A stretch of 54,418 nucleotides of DNA from Aeromonadaceae bacterium (GTDB lineage Bacteria > Pseudomonadota > Gammaproteobacteria > Enterobacterales > Aeromonadaceae). Where the stretch lies: contig JAJOIN010000022.1 of NCBI GenBank assembly GCA_021209335.1, forward strand, positions 1 through 54,418, in the 5' to 3' direction. Positions 8,806 to 18,137 of this stretch are shown here, in pieces. The translations under genes were made by a program, and so were the position numbers. Within the stretch, counting starts at the first letter, position 1; each line of letters starts with the position of its first letter. Below the pieces are notes generated by a model that saw only the letters and a list, made by a program, of their open reading frames with translations, searched no databases and was not told where the DNA came from.

Positions 8806-10659
8806 GTGTTAAATCGGTATCCGCTGTGGAAGTACCTGATGGTGTGCCTGGTGCTCGCCGTCGCCTTCCTGTATGCAGCGCCCAATCTATACGGGGAGGA
8901 CCCTGCCTTGCAGGTGTCCGGTTCCCGTGGTCATGAGGTCGCGCTGGCAACGCTGGATCAAGTAACCGGCTCGTTGCAGCAGGCTGGCATTGAGGTCAAG
9001 TCGGCCGCCCTGGACAAGGGGCAGGTGCTGGTGCGTTTCAACAAGGCTGACGATCAGCTCAGAGCCAAGGAGGTTGTGGCCAACGCCTTGGGTGAACAGT
9101 ACATAGTGGCGCTCAACCTGGCGCCGGCCACACCCGAATGGCTGACCCGGCTGGGTGCCGGCCCCATGAAGCTGGGGCTTGACCTGCGAGGTGGTGTGCA
9201 CTTCCTGATGGAGGTGGACATGAGTGAAGCCATCAGTAAGTCGATGGATCAGACGGTACAGGACTTTCGTACTCTGCTGCGGGAGGACAAGATCCGTTAT
9301 GCCGGCGTACGTCGGGATGGCGACAAGGTACTGGTAGCATTTCGCGAGGCTGACGCGCAGCAAAAGGGGCTGGCCCTGTTGCGCAAGCAGCACGCCGATC
9401 TGCAGTTTGACCAGTATGACGACCAGGGCCAGTTCTGGGTTAAGGCCAGCATGAGCGAGGCCAAGCTCAAGGAGATCCGCGAGTATGCCCTGGAGCAGAA
9501 CATCACCATCATTCGCAACCGGGTCAACGAACTGGGGGTGGCGGAGCCACTGGTGCAGCGGCAGGGTACAGAGCGCATCGTGGTGGAGCTGCCGGGTATC
9601 CAGGATACCGCCCGGGCCAAGGAGATCCTCGGCGCTACGGCGACCCTGGAGTTCCGTCTGGTAGACGATAGTGCCGATCTGGCCAGCGCCATGCAGGGCC
9701 GTGTGCCAGCCAATTCCCAGCTGTATCAGGATCGCGATGGCCGCCCTGTGGTGCTGCAAAAACGGGTGATCCTGACCGGGAACCACATCATAGGTGCCCA
9801 GTCGGGCGTGGATGAGTACAGCCGGCCGCAGGTGAACATCAAGCTGGATGGTCAGGGCGGCAATAAGATGTCCACCTTCACCAAGGACAGCGTGGGCAAA
9901 GCCATGGCCACCGTCTTCATCGAGTACAAGCCGACCGGCGAGCCGGGGCAGGATGGCAAGCGCAAATTCCGCAAGCAGGAAGAGGTGATCAATGTGGCGA
10001 CCATACAGTCGCGCCTTGGCAGTAACTTCCGCATCACCGGCATCGATAATCCCCAAGAAGCCCATAACCTGGCGCTGCTGCTGCGGGCCGGTGCCCTGAT
10101 TGCGCCCATTCAGATAGTGGAAGAGCGCACCATAGGTCCGAGCCTGGGGCAACAGAACATCGACAACGGTCTGCAGGCCATCCTGTTTGGTTTGGGGATA
10201 GTGATGGTCTTCATGGTGGTCTACTACCGCATGTTCGGCCTGGTGGCCAACTTAGCCTTGATGCTGAACGTGGTGTTGATGGTGGGGGTTATGTCCATGA
10301 TACCGGGGGCCACCATGACACTGCCGGGGATTGCCGGTATCGTGCTGACCGTGGGGATGGCAGTGGATGCTAACGTGCTGATCTACGAGCGGATCCGTGA
10401 GGAGTTGCGCAATGGTCGCCCGGTGCAGCAGGCTATCCACCTGGGCTATGAGCGTGCCTTTGCCACCATTGCCGACTCCAACATCACCACCCTGATCACC
10501 GCCTTCATCCTGTTTGCGGTGGGCACCGGGCCGGTGCGCGGCTTTGCCCTGGTGCTGATGATCGGCATTCTCTGCTCCATGTTTACCGCCATCACAGGCA
10601 CCCGTGCCGTGGTGAATCTGGTGTGGGGCGGCAAGCGTCTCACCAAGTTGTCCATCTAG
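8806..10659 (+). CDS. secD: SecD, protein translocase subunit
   Basis: Proton-driven membrane component that pulls exported proteins through SecYEG from the periplasmic side. The 617 residues contain one N-terminal membrane helix, the periplasmic head with the conserved [15 protein letters not shown] motif, and a C-terminal five-helix bundle with [23 protein letters not shown]. The start is GTG with a near-perfect AAGGAGG five or six bases before it. secF starts nine bases after the stop, so the two are translated together. Confidence 0.98.
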   Translation: MLNRYPLWKYLMVCLVLAVAFLYAAPNLYGEDPALQVSGSRGHEVALATLDQVTGSLQQAGIEVKSAALDKGQVLVRFNKADDQLRAKEVVANALGEQYIVALNLAPATPEWLTRLGAGPMKLGLDLRGGVHFLMEVDMSEAISKSMDQTVQDFRTLLREDKIRYAGVRRDGDKVLVAFREADAQQKGLALLRKQHADLQFDQYDDQGQFWVKASMSEAKLKEIREYALEQNITIIRNRVNELGVAEPLVQRQGTERIVVELPGIQDTARAKEILGATATLEFRLVDDSADLASAMQGRVPANSQLYQDRDGRPVVLQKRVILTGNHIIGAQSGVDEYSRPQVNIKLDGQGGNKMSTFTKDSVGKAMATVFIEYKPTGEPGQDGKRKFRKQEEVINVATIQSRLGSNFRITGIDNPQEAHNLALLLRAGALIAPIQIVEERTIGPSLGQQNIDNGLQAILFGLGIVMVFMVVYYRMFGLVANLALMLNVVLMVGVMSMIPGATMTLPGIAGIVLTVGMAVDANVLIYERIREELRNGRPVQQAIHLGYERAFATIADSNITTLITAFILFAVGTGPVRGFALVLMIGILCSMFTAITGTRAVVNLVWGGKRLTKLSI

Positions 10660-10668
10660 GGGTAGGCC

Positions 10669-11607
10669 ATGTTCGTACTGTTAAAACCGGGAATGACCAT
10701 CCCATTCATGCGCTTTGCCAAGCCCGCCACTGTGCTGTCGCTGTTGCTGGTGGCCCTGTCCATCTTCGCTCTGGCTACCAAGGGCCTCAACTGGGGGTTG
10801 GACTTCACCGGCGGGACTGTGGTGGAGGTCAAGTTTACCCAGGAGGCTGGGTTGCCGGCCATGCGGGAAGCCCTGGCGCAGCGTCAGCTGGAAGGCGCCG
10901 TGGTGCAACACTTTGGCTCCAATCGGGATGTGTTGATCCGCATGGCCCCCAAGGGCGAGGTGAGTCAACAAGCCATCGCCGATGGGGTGCTTGAGGCTGC
11001 CAAGCAACTGGATAGTCAAGCCCAGCTTACCCGGGTGGAGTTTGTCGGGCCGGCGGTCGGCCAGGAGCTGGCAGAGCAAGGGATGCTGGCCATTTTCGCG
11101 GCGCTGGCGTGTATTCTGGTGTATGTGGCCATTCGCTTCGAGTGGCGGATGGCCACCGGCGCCGTGCTCTCCCTGGGACACGATGTCATCGTCACTCTGG
11201 GGGTCTTCTCCTGGTGGCAGCTGGAGTTTGATCTGACCGTGCTGGCGGCTGTGCTCACCGTGGTGGGTTATTCGCTTAACGACACCATAGTGGTGTTCGA
11301 CCGGGTGCGGGAGGATGCGCGCAAGTTGCGCAACATGACCATACCCCAGATCCTGGATGTGGCCATGACCGAGACCCTGGGGCGCACCCTGATCACCTCG
11401 GGCACCACCTTGTTTGTGGTGATCGCCCTGTTTTTCCAAGGCGGGCCCTTGATCCATGGCTTTGCTACCGCCTTGTTGATCGGCATCGGCTTTGGTACCT
11501 ACTCCTCCATCTATGTGGCCAGTGCCTGGGCCATGTTCCTCAAGATGGACAGGGACAATCTGATGCCTGTCGAGGTCAATAAGGAAGGGGCGGATCTGGA
11601 GCCCTGA
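10669..11607 (+). CDS. secF: SecF, protein translocase subunit
   Basis: Partner of SecD in the membrane-embedded translocation motor; 312 residues. It shows the N-terminal helix, the GLDFTGGTVVEVKF motif of the periplasmic domain, and the C-terminal bundle with GYSLNDTIVVFDRVRE. It is the last gene of the operon and is followed by a clear terminator. Confidence 0.98.
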   Translation: MFVLLKPGMTIPFMRFAKPATVLSLLLVALSIFALATKGLNWGLDFTGGTVVEVKFTQEAGLPAMREALAQRQLEGAVVQHFGSNRDVLIRMAPKGEVSQQAIADGVLEAAKQLDSQAQLTRVEFVGPAVGQELAEQGMLAIFAALACILVYVAIRFEWRMATGAVLSLGHDVIVTLGVFSWWQLEFDLTVLAAVLTVVGYSLNDTIVVFDRVREDARKLRNMTIPQILDVAMTETLGRTLITSGTTLFVVIALFFQGGPLIHGFATALLIGIGFGTYSSIYVASAWAMFLKMDRDNLMPVEVNKEGADLEP

Positions 11608-11611
11608 GCAG

Positions 11612-11637
11612 GAGCGCCGCGAGGCGCTCTTTTTTTT
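11612..11637 (+). terminator. Intrinsic terminator of the queA-secF operon
   Basis: 7-bp stem GAGCGCC / GGCGCTC with a GCGA loop, then eight T, starting four bases after the secF stop. Confidence 0.92.
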
Positions 11638-11765
11638 CTGTCATGCGATTGTCAAGTGGAAAACTTCACTGCCCGCCGGCTTTTATCTGGGGAGCCGAGC
11701 ATGACAAAGCAGACAACGGCACTTAACATAGCAGACTCAGACCAGCAGGTTTTTCGGAGCCATCT

Positions 11766-12692
11766 TTGTACTTTAGGGATCTGTCCTGGGCGGCTTGTAA
11801 CGCCCTGTTTCTTCTCACTCTGGCCGGTTGCAGTAGCCATAGCAACCCCAGCATGATTCCCGCACCGCCGGCGAATACCGAAGTGGTGCTGGCCACTCCC
11901 CTGCAGGTCTCTTATCAGAGTGAGCTGGCCTTGGCCCGGCTTGGGCAGTTGCTTTCCAGCAATGAGCTTAACAGTGAGCAACGGGCTGAGCTGTTTTATG
12001 AGCGCGGTGTGGTCTTTGACCGGGTCGGTTTGCGCACCATGGCTCGGATTGACTTCACCCGAGCCCTGCGGGAGCGCCCCGATTTTGCCGAAGCTTACAA
12101 TTTCATCGGTGTGTACCTGACCGAGCAGCAGAGCTTCGATGAGGCCTACGATGCGTTTGATTCTGCCCTCGAGCTGATGCCCGATTATGACTATGCCTAT
12201 CTCAACCGCGGGATTGCCCTCTATTACGGTGGCCGAAGCAAGCTGGCGGTCAAAGATCTGGCGGAGTTTTATCGTCACAAGCCCGAAGATCCTTACCGGG
12301 TGCTTTGGTTGTACTTGGCTGAGAGCAAGCAGGATCCCAAGATGGCCTTTCAGGAGTTGCAGCGGCGCTACAACCAGCGTCACAGCGATGAGTGGGGCTG
12401 GCGTATTGTGTCGGTGTTTGCCGGCAAGCAAGGTATCAATCAGTTCCTGCAGGGAGTGGAGCAGGAGTCGCGGGATAACCGTGAACTGGCTGAACGCCTG
12501 TGCGAGGCCTACTTTTACTTTGCCAAGTTGAGTCAACTGCAGGGCAACGATGACAAGGCGGTCAGCTATTTCAAGCTGTCGCTGGCTAACAATGTCTATG
12601 ACTTCATCGAGCATCGTTATGCCCGGCTGGAGTTGCAGTTGCTGGCGCCCCAAGGCGACAGTGACGATGACGACGGCAGCCAGCTGGACTGA
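11766..12692 (+). CDS. nlpI: NlpI, outer-membrane TPR lipoprotein
   Basis: TPR-repeat lipoprotein that in E. coli scaffolds peptidoglycan hydrolases and presents MepS to the Prc protease. The 308-residue product matches NlpI over its length (ELFYERGVVFDRVGLR, LNRGIALYYGGRSKLA, LANNVYDFIEHRYARLELQLL). The lipobox LAGC places the acylated cysteine at residue 22. The start is TTG with CGGAG seven bases upstream; an in-frame stop at 11724 leaves no ATG or GTG alternative. The signal peptide n-region is short and has an Asp, which is unusual. An out-of-frame ATG at 11701 with a good ribosome site overlaps this start. The C-terminus is Asp-rich. Confidence 0.92.
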   Translation: MYFRDLSWAACNALFLLTLAGCSSHSNPSMIPAPPANTEVVLATPLQVSYQSELALARLGQLLSSNELNSEQRAELFYERGVVFDRVGLRTMARIDFTRALRERPDFAEAYNFIGVYLTEQQSFDEAYDAFDSALELMPDYDYAYLNRGIALYYGGRSKLAVKDLAEFYRHKPEDPYRVLWLYLAESKQDPKMAFQELQRRYNQRHSDEWGWRIVSVFAGKQGINQFLQGVEQESRDNRELAERLCEAYFYFAKLSQLQGNDDKAVSYFKLSLANNVYDFIEHRYARLELQLLAPQGDSDDDDGSQLD

Positions 12693-12715
12693 TCTGCGCC
12701 CTCTGCCAGTCAGAT

Positions 12716-12740
12716 AAAAAAGCCCCAAAAGGGGCTTTTT
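12716..12740 (+). terminator. Bidirectional terminator between nlpI and ubiV
   Basis: Perfect 10-bp stem AAAAAGCCCC / GGGGCTTTTT with an AAAA loop. T-runs on both strands suit the convergent nlpI and ubiUV genes. Confidence 0.9.
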
Positions 12741-12769
12741 GTTATTGCAAGGGGGCTGTGCCTGAACGA

Positions 12770-13645
12770 CTAGTCCACCAAGCACATGCCGGGAATGCGG
12801 CGCCAGTAGCCGTTGCAATCCTGGTTTGGCTGCAGCGGCTGGGGCGCCAGACCGGTTTCATTGGCCCGAAACCGCGTCAGCCAGTCCAGGGTCTCAGGCT
12901 GAGGGCTCAGTCGCACCACATCCACCAGCTCTGCCATCTCCGGCAGTTGATTGACTAGGTTATAGCAGTGGCCTGACTGGGTCTGGATGCCGTTGAGCAC
13001 AAACACCTGTTCGCCCTCCTGGCTGTGGGTTGGCATCCCCAGGGGATAATCCAGACAGGCCTTGAGACACTTGTCCTTGGGACGGTTTACCGCTCGGGCG
13101 GTGAAGCAGCGGGCCGAATAGGCCAGCGGCAGGTGACCGTAGGCAAATACCTCGACTTCAAAGCGTTCTCGCAGCCCATGGGCCTGACACTCCGCCAGCA
13201 CCTCGGCCAGCCATTGGCCGGAGAGTTCCACCGGCATGACCCAGCGCTGCATGCCGCGATCCAGCAGCAGGCGAATGACCTCGGCGTTGTAACAGTTGAT
13301 GGCCGGGCCACAGGTGAAGGGCAGCTGGCGCTCGGCCAACAGCTGCACCGTGCCCAGATCGTTGGCCTCGATGCTGAATTCACCGTTATCCAGCCAGCTG
13401 GCCAGCTCATTGAGCTCGGAAGGGGCCTGGATCAGCGCCAGGGTGGAGAGCACCACCTCCTTGCCCGCCTGCCGCAGGCCATGAGCGAGCTCCAGCCAGT
13501 CGCCCAGCTTGAGCTCGCGCCGCTTGCTGCAGACAGTCTCGCCCAGATAGACGATGTCCGCTTCGCTATGGCGGGCGGCATCATAAAAGGCTTGCGTGTC
13601 AGTCTTGTTCCAAAAATAGAGCAGGGGCCCCAAGGCATACTTCAT
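12770..13645 (-). CDS. ubiV: UbiV, oxygen-independent ubiquinone hydroxylation protein
   Basis: U32-peptidase-family protein that, with UbiU and UbiT, hydroxylates the ubiquinone ring without oxygen. The 291-residue product keeps all four Fe-S ligands at the E. coli positions: C39 (GETVCSKR), C180, C193 and C197 (ARCFTARAVNRPKDKCLKAC). The ATG at 13645 (MKYALGPLLYFW) was chosen because it gives the family length; the ORF track starts 56 codons earlier inside ubiU. It lies 10 bases downstream of ubiU on the same strand. Confidence 0.95.
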   Translation of the reverse strand: MKYALGPLLYFWNKTDTQAFYDAARHSEADIVYLGETVCSKRRELKLGDWLELAHGLRQAGKEVVLSTLALIQAPSELNELASWLDNGEFSIEANDLGTVQLLAERQLPFTCGPAINCYNAEVIRLLLDRGMQRWVMPVELSGQWLAEVLAECQAHGLRERFEVEVFAYGHLPLAYSARCFTARAVNRPKDKCLKACLDYPLGMPTHSQEGEQVFVLNGIQTQSGHCYNLVNQLPEMAELVDVVRLSPQPETLDWLTRFRANETGLAPQPLQPNQDCNGYWRRIPGMCLVD

Positions 13646-13655
13646 CTGTGACTCC

Positions 13656-14651
13656 TTACTGCCATTGTCTGTGATAGGCGCCGAGGGTGGTCTGGCTGCC
13701 TTCGGAGACCGCCGCCAATTGGGCATCCCATTGGGGGGCCACCTGGTAGCTGGCGGGATCCCGACGGTAGCGGTCGATGGCGGCACGCCACACCCGGGTG
13801 ACCTGTTCCACATAGGCCGGGCTGCGCTGGCGGCCCTCGATCTTCACCGAGCAGACACCCATCTCAAACAGCTCTGGCAGCAGGGCCAGGGTATTGAGGC
13901 TGGTGGGCTCTTCCAGGGTGTGGAAGGTGTGCCCCTCCACCTGATAGCGTCCCTTACATAAGGTGGGGTAGCCGGCGTTTTCTCCGGGCGCATAACGGTC
14001 GATCAGCACCTCGTTCAAGCGCGACTCCAGCCCGGCAGGGGTTTCTTGCCAGCGCACGAAGCGAGCCGGCGAGCAGGCGCCCACCGTGTTGGGGCTCTCA
14101 CCGGTCAGGTAGGAGGAGAGGTAGCAGCGTCCCTCGGCCATGATGCACAGGCTGCCAAAGGCAAACACCTCCAGAGGGACAGGGCTCTCCTTGGCCAACT
14201 GCCGCACCTGATGGATAGACAGCACTCGGGGCAGCACCACCCGCTGGATGTTGAAGGCCTGTTGGTAGAAGCGGATCGCTGCGGCATTGGTGGCGGAGGC
14301 CTGTACCGACAGGTGCAGCTCCATCTCCGGATAGCGCTGACTGGCATATTCCAGCACCGCCAGGTCGGCGATGATGAGGGCATCGGCCCCCAGATCCGCG
14401 CCCTTGTCTACCGCCGCCTGCCAACGGCGGCTGGCACCGGGATGGGCGAAGGTGTTGATGGCGATGTGCAGCTTTCGGCCATGCTGGTGGACATACTCCA
14501 CCCCGCGGGCCAGCTTCTTATCATCAAAGTTCAGACCGGCGAAGTGCCGGGCATTGGTATCGTCCTTCAATCCGATATAGACGGCATCGGCACCCTGGTC
14601 GATGGCCGTCTTCAAGGCAGGCAGATTGCCCGCCGGACAGAGTAGTTCCAT
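13656..14651 (-). CDS. ubiU: UbiU, oxygen-independent ubiquinone hydroxylation protein
   Basis: Forms a heterodimer with UbiV for anaerobic ubiquinone synthesis. At 331 residues it equals E. coli UbiU, and the four cluster cysteines fall at C169, C176, C193 and C232 exactly as there. The N-terminus MELLCPAGNLPALKTAIDQGADAVYIG is typical of U32 proteins. It heads the ubiUV operon, divergent from ubiT across 174 bases, the same arrangement as yhbUV/yhbT in E. coli. Confidence 0.96.
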   Translation of the reverse strand: MELLCPAGNLPALKTAIDQGADAVYIGLKDDTNARHFAGLNFDDKKLARGVEYVHQHGRKLHIAINTFAHPGASRRWQAAVDKGADLGADALIIADLAVLEYASQRYPEMELHLSVQASATNAAAIRFYQQAFNIQRVVLPRVLSIHQVRQLAKESPVPLEVFAFGSLCIMAEGRCYLSSYLTGESPNTVGACSPARFVRWQETPAGLESRLNEVLIDRYAPGENAGYPTLCKGRYQVEGHTFHTLEEPTSLNTLALLPELFEMGVCSVKIEGRQRSPAYVEQVTRVWRAAIDRYRRDPASYQVAPQWDAQLAAVSEGSQTTLGAYHRQWQ

Positions 14652-14825
14652 ATCTGGCTCGTTACTGAGACTAACAACAGCCGGATTCTAGCCAGAGTGA
14701 CGGCAGAGGGTTTTGACCTGGTGCAGTATCGGGGTGTGGCAGGGTAAAAAATTGATTTTCCACAGCATGAGCGATGCCGGCTTGTGCTTAGATAGGCCGT
14801 TTTGATCCCTCAAAGGAGCCCAGTT

Positions 14826-15347
14826 GTGTTGTTAGCCGCCAAACGCATGTTGGTCAAGCATGCCCCGGATCTGTTGCGTCCGCCCGTGTCCTTATTACCC
14901 TTTGCCCTGCAGCAGCGTCTGTTGAATCTGGCCTTGCGCAAGGTGTGCGCCGAGGCCCTGGCCGATGGGGATTTCGACTTTCTGGCTGGCAAGTACCTCA
15001 AGGTGGCGGTGACCGATCTGGGTTTGCACTGCTTCATCACCCTGGCAGATGGTCAGCTGCAGGTACTGGAGCAGGCCCCGGTGCAGGACGTCAGCTTCAG
15101 CGGGGGTCTCAACGATCTCATCCTGATCGCCGGGCGCAAGGAAGACCCCGATAGCCTGTTTTTTCAGCGACGCCTCAAAATCGAAGGGGACACAGAGCTG
15201 GGGCTGGAGGTGAAGAACCTGCTCGATAGCTTGGATCTGAGTCAGTTGCCTACTCTGTTACGCCGTGGGTTGACGGAATTGGCCAGCTTTATTCAATCCG
15301 CCGATACCCGGCCGGATCGTGCGCCGGGCAGCTTGGCTGCCGGCTAG
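14826..15347 (+). CDS. ubiT: UbiT, SCP2-domain lipid carrier of the anaerobic ubiquinone pathway
   Basis: SCP2-domain accessory factor thought to hold lipophilic ubiquinone intermediates for UbiUV. The product is 173 residues, close to the 174 of E. coli UbiT, with FLAGKYLKVAVTDLGL and the GRKEDPDSLFFQRRLKIEGD stretch typical of the domain. I chose GTG at 14826 because AAGGAG ends eight bases upstream; the ORF track starts eight codons earlier at a TTG lying before that site. It is divergent from ubiUV, and no convincing FNR box was found in the shared 174-base gap. Confidence 0.92.
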   Translation: MLLAAKRMLVKHAPDLLRPPVSLLPFALQQRLLNLALRKVCAEALADGDFDFLAGKYLKVAVTDLGLHCFITLADGQLQVLEQAPVQDVSFSGGLNDLILIAGRKEDPDSLFFQRRLKIEGDTELGLEVKNLLDSLDLSQLPTLLRRGLTELASFIQSADTRPDRAPGSLAAG

Positions 15348-15358
15348 TCAGCGCCAAG

Positions 15359-15429
15359 GCGGTGTCGCTGTGAGCACAGTGAGCCCTAGTGGTGAGGGCC
15401 AGCGAAGATGCGCCCAAAACAGACACCGC
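15359..15429 (+). ncRNA. Structured RNA candidate in the ubiT-trmJ gap
   Basis: An 8-bp arm pair GCGGTGTC / GACACCGC closes a 55-base interior. The interior holds a GCCCT / AGGGC hairpin with a 7-base loop and a CTGTGAGCACAG mini-palindrome. This could be a trmJ leader, a 3' structure of the ubiT mRNA, or chance in GC-rich DNA. It does not match any riboswitch consensus I know. The rest of the 164-base gap shows no ORF. Confidence 0.25.
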
Positions 15430-15511
15430 TGGCAGTGGGGCAGGAAAAAGGGGCAAAGGCCAATGGCTGTGGTAGGATTTGCCCCCGGATTTTTAGACAG
15501 GGTTTAGCGTC

Positions 15512-16255
15512 ATGCTCGACAATCTGCGCATCGTTCTGGTGAACACCTCCCACCCCGGCAACATAGGCTCCGCCGCCCGGGCCATGAAGACCATGGGCAT
15601 CCGTCAGCTGGTATTGGTGGATCCCCAGGAGCCCCTGGACGGGCGTGCCACCGCCATGGCGGCCGGTGCCGTGGATATTCTGGCCAACGTCAAGACGGTG
15701 TCGACCCTGGCGCAAGCGATTGCTGACTGCCAGCTGGTGATCGGTACCAGTGCCCGTTCCCGCACCTTGCAATGGCCCATGCTGGATCCCAAGGCGGCGG
15801 CGGCCAAACTGTTTGCCGAGGGGCAGGCTGCCCAGGTCGCACTGGTGTTTGGTCGGGAGCGCACCGGCCTGACCAACGACGAGCTGCAACAGTGCCAGTT
15901 TCATGTCTGCATTCCCGCCAACCCCGAATACAGCTCGCTGAACCTAGCCATGGCGGTGCAGACCCTCTGTTATGAGGTGCGCCAGGCCTGGCTGCCCGGG
16001 CAGGCGGACGTGACCAATCTGCCCGACGATGAGTCGCTGGCCTATCCCTCCCAGGCTGAGTTGGATGGCTTTTATCACCACTTGGAGCGCACCCTGACCC
16101 AGGTGGGTTTCTTGCGGGACGAGCACCCCGGTCAGGTGATGAACAAGCTGCGTCGTCTGTATAACCGGGCACGCCCCGACAGCCTTGAGCTGAACATACT
16201 GCGCGGTATTCTCACCGCCACCCAGCGGGCCAGCGGGCATGAGAAAAATAGTTGA
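15512..16255 (+). CDS. trmJ: TrmJ, tRNA (Cm32/Um32) 2'-O-methyltransferase
   Basis: SPOUT-class methyltransferase that methylates ribose 32 in tRNA anticodon loops; 247 residues. It has all three SPOUT motifs: NTSHPGNIGSAARAMKTMG near the start, FGRERTGLTNDEL in the middle and IPANPEYSSLNLAMAVQ. A helical C-terminal part shared by TrmJ proteins follows. It sits just upstream of iscR as in E. coli, but suhB, its usual divergent neighbour there, is replaced by ubiT. Confidence 0.95.
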   Translation: MLDNLRIVLVNTSHPGNIGSAARAMKTMGIRQLVLVDPQEPLDGRATAMAAGAVDILANVKTVSTLAQAIADCQLVIGTSARSRTLQWPMLDPKAAAAKLFAEGQAAQVALVFGRERTGLTNDELQQCQFHVCIPANPEYSSLNLAMAVQTLCYEVRQAWLPGQADVTNLPDDESLAYPSQAELDGFYHHLERTLTQVGFLRDEHPGQVMNKLRRLYNRARPDSLELNILRGILTATQRASGHEKNS

Positions 16256-16272
16256 GTAAAGGCAGGGGTTAA

Positions 16273-16305
16273 ATACTTGACTGAAATAGTCAGTCATGGA
16301 ATAGT
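16273..16305 (+). promoter_or_regulatory. isc promoter with type 1 IscR-binding site
   Basis: A stretch starting ATACTTGACTGAAATAGTCA (16273-16297) fits the known type 1 IscR consensus almost throughout, with the GACT...AGTC core intact. It overlaps a promoter with -35 TTGACT (16277-16282), a 17-base spacer and -10 AATAGT (16300-16305). This predicts repression by Fe-S-loaded IscR, i.e. negative autoregulation of the isc operon. Confidence 0.82.
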
Positions 16306-16337
16306 CATCTTAAGTTCAACAAACGGGTGACCTCGCC

Positions 16338-16823
16338 ATGAGACTGACTTCCAAAGGACGTTACGCCGTCACAGCCATGCTGGATGTGGCCTTGCACACC
16401 GATCTGGGGCCAGTCCCGCTGGCCGATATTTCCGAGCGGCAGGGCATCTCCCTGTCTTATCTGGAGCAGCTGTTCTCCCGCCTGCGCAAGCAGGGGTTGG
16501 TGTCAAGCGTGCGGGGACCCGGTGGCGGTTATCGCCTGGGCATGGCCGCAGGTGACATCTCTGTGGGCCAGGTGATAGCCGCGGTCAATGAATCTGTGGA
16601 TGCCACCCGCTGTCATGGTCAACATGGCTGCCAAGGGGGAGTACAATGCCTGACGCACTCCCTGTGGCGCGACTTGAGCGAGCGGATCAGCAACTTTCTT
16701 GACGACATCACCCTGGCCGAGTTGGTGGCTCAGGCGGAGGTCAAGCAGGTGGCGCAACAGCAGGATAAACACAGTCACAAGGCCAGCATCATTACCATGC
16801 CGCTGGATCGTGTGGCCCGCTAA
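16338..16823 (+). CDS. iscR: IscR, Fe-S cluster-sensing Rrf2 regulator
   Basis: Rrf2-family winged-helix repressor that carries a [2Fe-2S] cluster and tunes isc expression to Fe-S demand. The 161 residues include the HTH and the cluster ligands at C92, C98, C104 and H107 ([16 protein letters not shown]), at the same positions as in E. coli. It is the first gene of the isc operon, directly behind the IscR-type operator. The stop codon is part of a small hairpin. Confidence 0.97.
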   Translation: MRLTSKGRYAVTAMLDVALHTDLGPVPLADISERQGISLSYLEQLFSRLRKQGLVSSVRGPGGGYRLGMAAGDISVGQVIAAVNESVDATRCHGQHGCQGGVQCLTHSLWRDLSERISNFLDDITLAELVAQAEVKQVAQQQDKHSHKASIITMPLDRVAR

Positions 16824-16836
16824 GCCAGCTTGGCTT
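16822..16836 (+). promoter_or_regulatory. Hairpin at the iscR stop codon
   Basis: Perfect 6-bp stem AAGCCA / TGGCTT with a GCT loop, overlapping the iscR TAA. In E. coli a structure in the iscR-iscS gap protects the iscR part when the small RNA RyhB triggers decay of the rest. Whether this shorter hairpin does the same is inference. Confidence 0.4.
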
Positions 16837-16872
16837 GCATGCAGACAAGATACGCAGAATTTGGAGTAGACC

Positions 16873-18087
16873 ATGAAGCTGCCGATTTATCTGGATTATT
16901 CAGCCACCTGCCCGGTGGATCCCCGGGTGGCAGAGAAGATGATGCACTGTCTGACCCTGGATGGCACCTTTGGCAATCCGGCGTCCCGCTCTCATCGCTT
17001 CGGCTGGCAGGCCGAAGAGGCGGTGGACGAGGCCCGCAACCACATCGCCGACCTGCTTGGCGCGGACCCGCGCGAGATCGTCTTCACCTCGGGGGCGACC
17101 GAATCCAACAACCTGGCCATCAAGGGCATTGCCCACTTCTACGAGAAGCAGGGCAAGCACATCATCACCAGCAAGACAGAACACAAGGCGGTGCTGGATC
17201 CGTGCCGCTATCTGGAAGGCCAAGGCTTCGAGGTGACCTATCTGGAGCCGCAATCCGATGGCATCATCAGTCTGCAACAGGTGGAGGCGGCCATGCGGCC
17301 CGACACCATACTGGTGAGCCTGATGCATGTGAACAACGAGATTGGCGTCATCCAGGACATCGCCGCCATCGGTGAGCTGTGCCGGGCCAAGAAGGTGTTC
17401 TTCCATGTGGATGCCGCCCAGAGTGCCGGCAAGCTGCCCATCGACGTTGAGGCCATGAAGGTGGATCTGATGTCCCTGTCGGCGCACAAGATCTATGGCC
17501 CCAAGGGGATAGGCGCCTTGTACGTGCGGCGCAAGCCGCGGGTGCGTCTGGAGGCTCAGATGCACGGTGGTGGCCATGAGCGCGGCATGCGCTCCGGCAC
17601 CCTGCCGACCCACCAGATCGTCGGCATGGGCGAAGCCTTCCGCCTGGCCAAGCTGGAGATGGCTGAGGAAGCCAAGCGGTTGCTGGCACTGCGGGAGCGG
17701 TTGTGGAACGGCATCAAGGATATCGAAGAGGTGTACATCAATGGCTCCCTGGAGAAGCGGGTACCGGGCAACCTCAACGTCAGCTTCAACTATGTGGAAG
17801 GGGAGTCACTGATGATGGCCTTGAAGGACCTGGCGGTCTCCTCCGGTTCGGCCTGTACCTCCGCCAGTCTGGAGCCTTCCTACGTGTTGCGTGCCCTGGG
17901 GCTCAACGATGAGCTGGCCCACAGCTCCATCCGCTTCAGCATGGGCCGCTTCACCACCGAAGAAGAGATAGATTACGCCGTCACCCTGATCAACGAGTCC
18001 ATCGACCGGCTGCGGGAGATGTCGCCCCTGTGGGACATGTACAAAGACGGCATCGACCTGAGCAAGGTCGAGTGGGTACATCATTAA
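16873..18087 (+). CDS. iscS: IscS, cysteine desulfurase
   Basis: PLP enzyme that takes sulfur from cysteine and passes it as persulfide to IscU and to tRNA-thiolation partners. At 404 residues it matches E. coli. The PLP lysine is K206 ([10 protein letters not shown]) and the catalytic cysteine C328 ([16 protein letters not shown]). It opens with [20 protein letters not shown] 20-bp sequence spanning the stop codon is duplicated in tandem just downstream. Confidence 0.98.
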   Translation: MKLPIYLDYSATCPVDPRVAEKMMHCLTLDGTFGNPASRSHRFGWQAEEAVDEARNHIADLLGADPREIVFTSGATESNNLAIKGIAHFYEKQGKHIITSKTEHKAVLDPCRYLEGQGFEVTYLEPQSDGIISLQQVEAAMRPDTILVSLMHVNNEIGVIQDIAAIGELCRAKKVFFHVDAAQSAGKLPIDVEAMKVDLMSLSAHKIYGPKGIGALYVRRKPRVRLEAQMHGGGHERGMRSGTLPTHQIVGMGEAFRLAKLEMAEEAKRLLALRERLWNGIKDIEEVYINGSLEKRVPGNLNVSFNYVEGESLMMALKDLAVSSGSACTSASLEPSYVLRALGLNDELAHSSIRFSMGRFTTEEEIDYAVTLINESIDRLREMSPLWDMYKDGIDLSKVEWVHH

Positions 18088-18118
18088 GCGCTGCACGGCA
18101 TCATTAAGCACTGCACGG
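18079..18118 (+). repeat. 20-bp tandem duplication across the iscS stop codon
   Basis: The 20-mer starting CATCATTAAG and ending TGCACGG occurs twice head to tail (18079-18098 and 18099-18118) with one mismatch. The first copy contains the last iscS codons and stop; the second lies in the gap before iscU. It looks like a recent local duplication. Confidence 0.9.
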
Positions 18119-18137
18119 AATAGGTAGGAGGTGTGAC

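Noticed and set aside
14652-14825. FNR box between ubiU and ubiT
   Set aside because: Expected from E. coli, where anaerobic ubiquinone genes respond to oxygen, but only half-sites (TTGAT) and a TTTGA-TCCC-TCAAA palindrome with wrong spacing were found.
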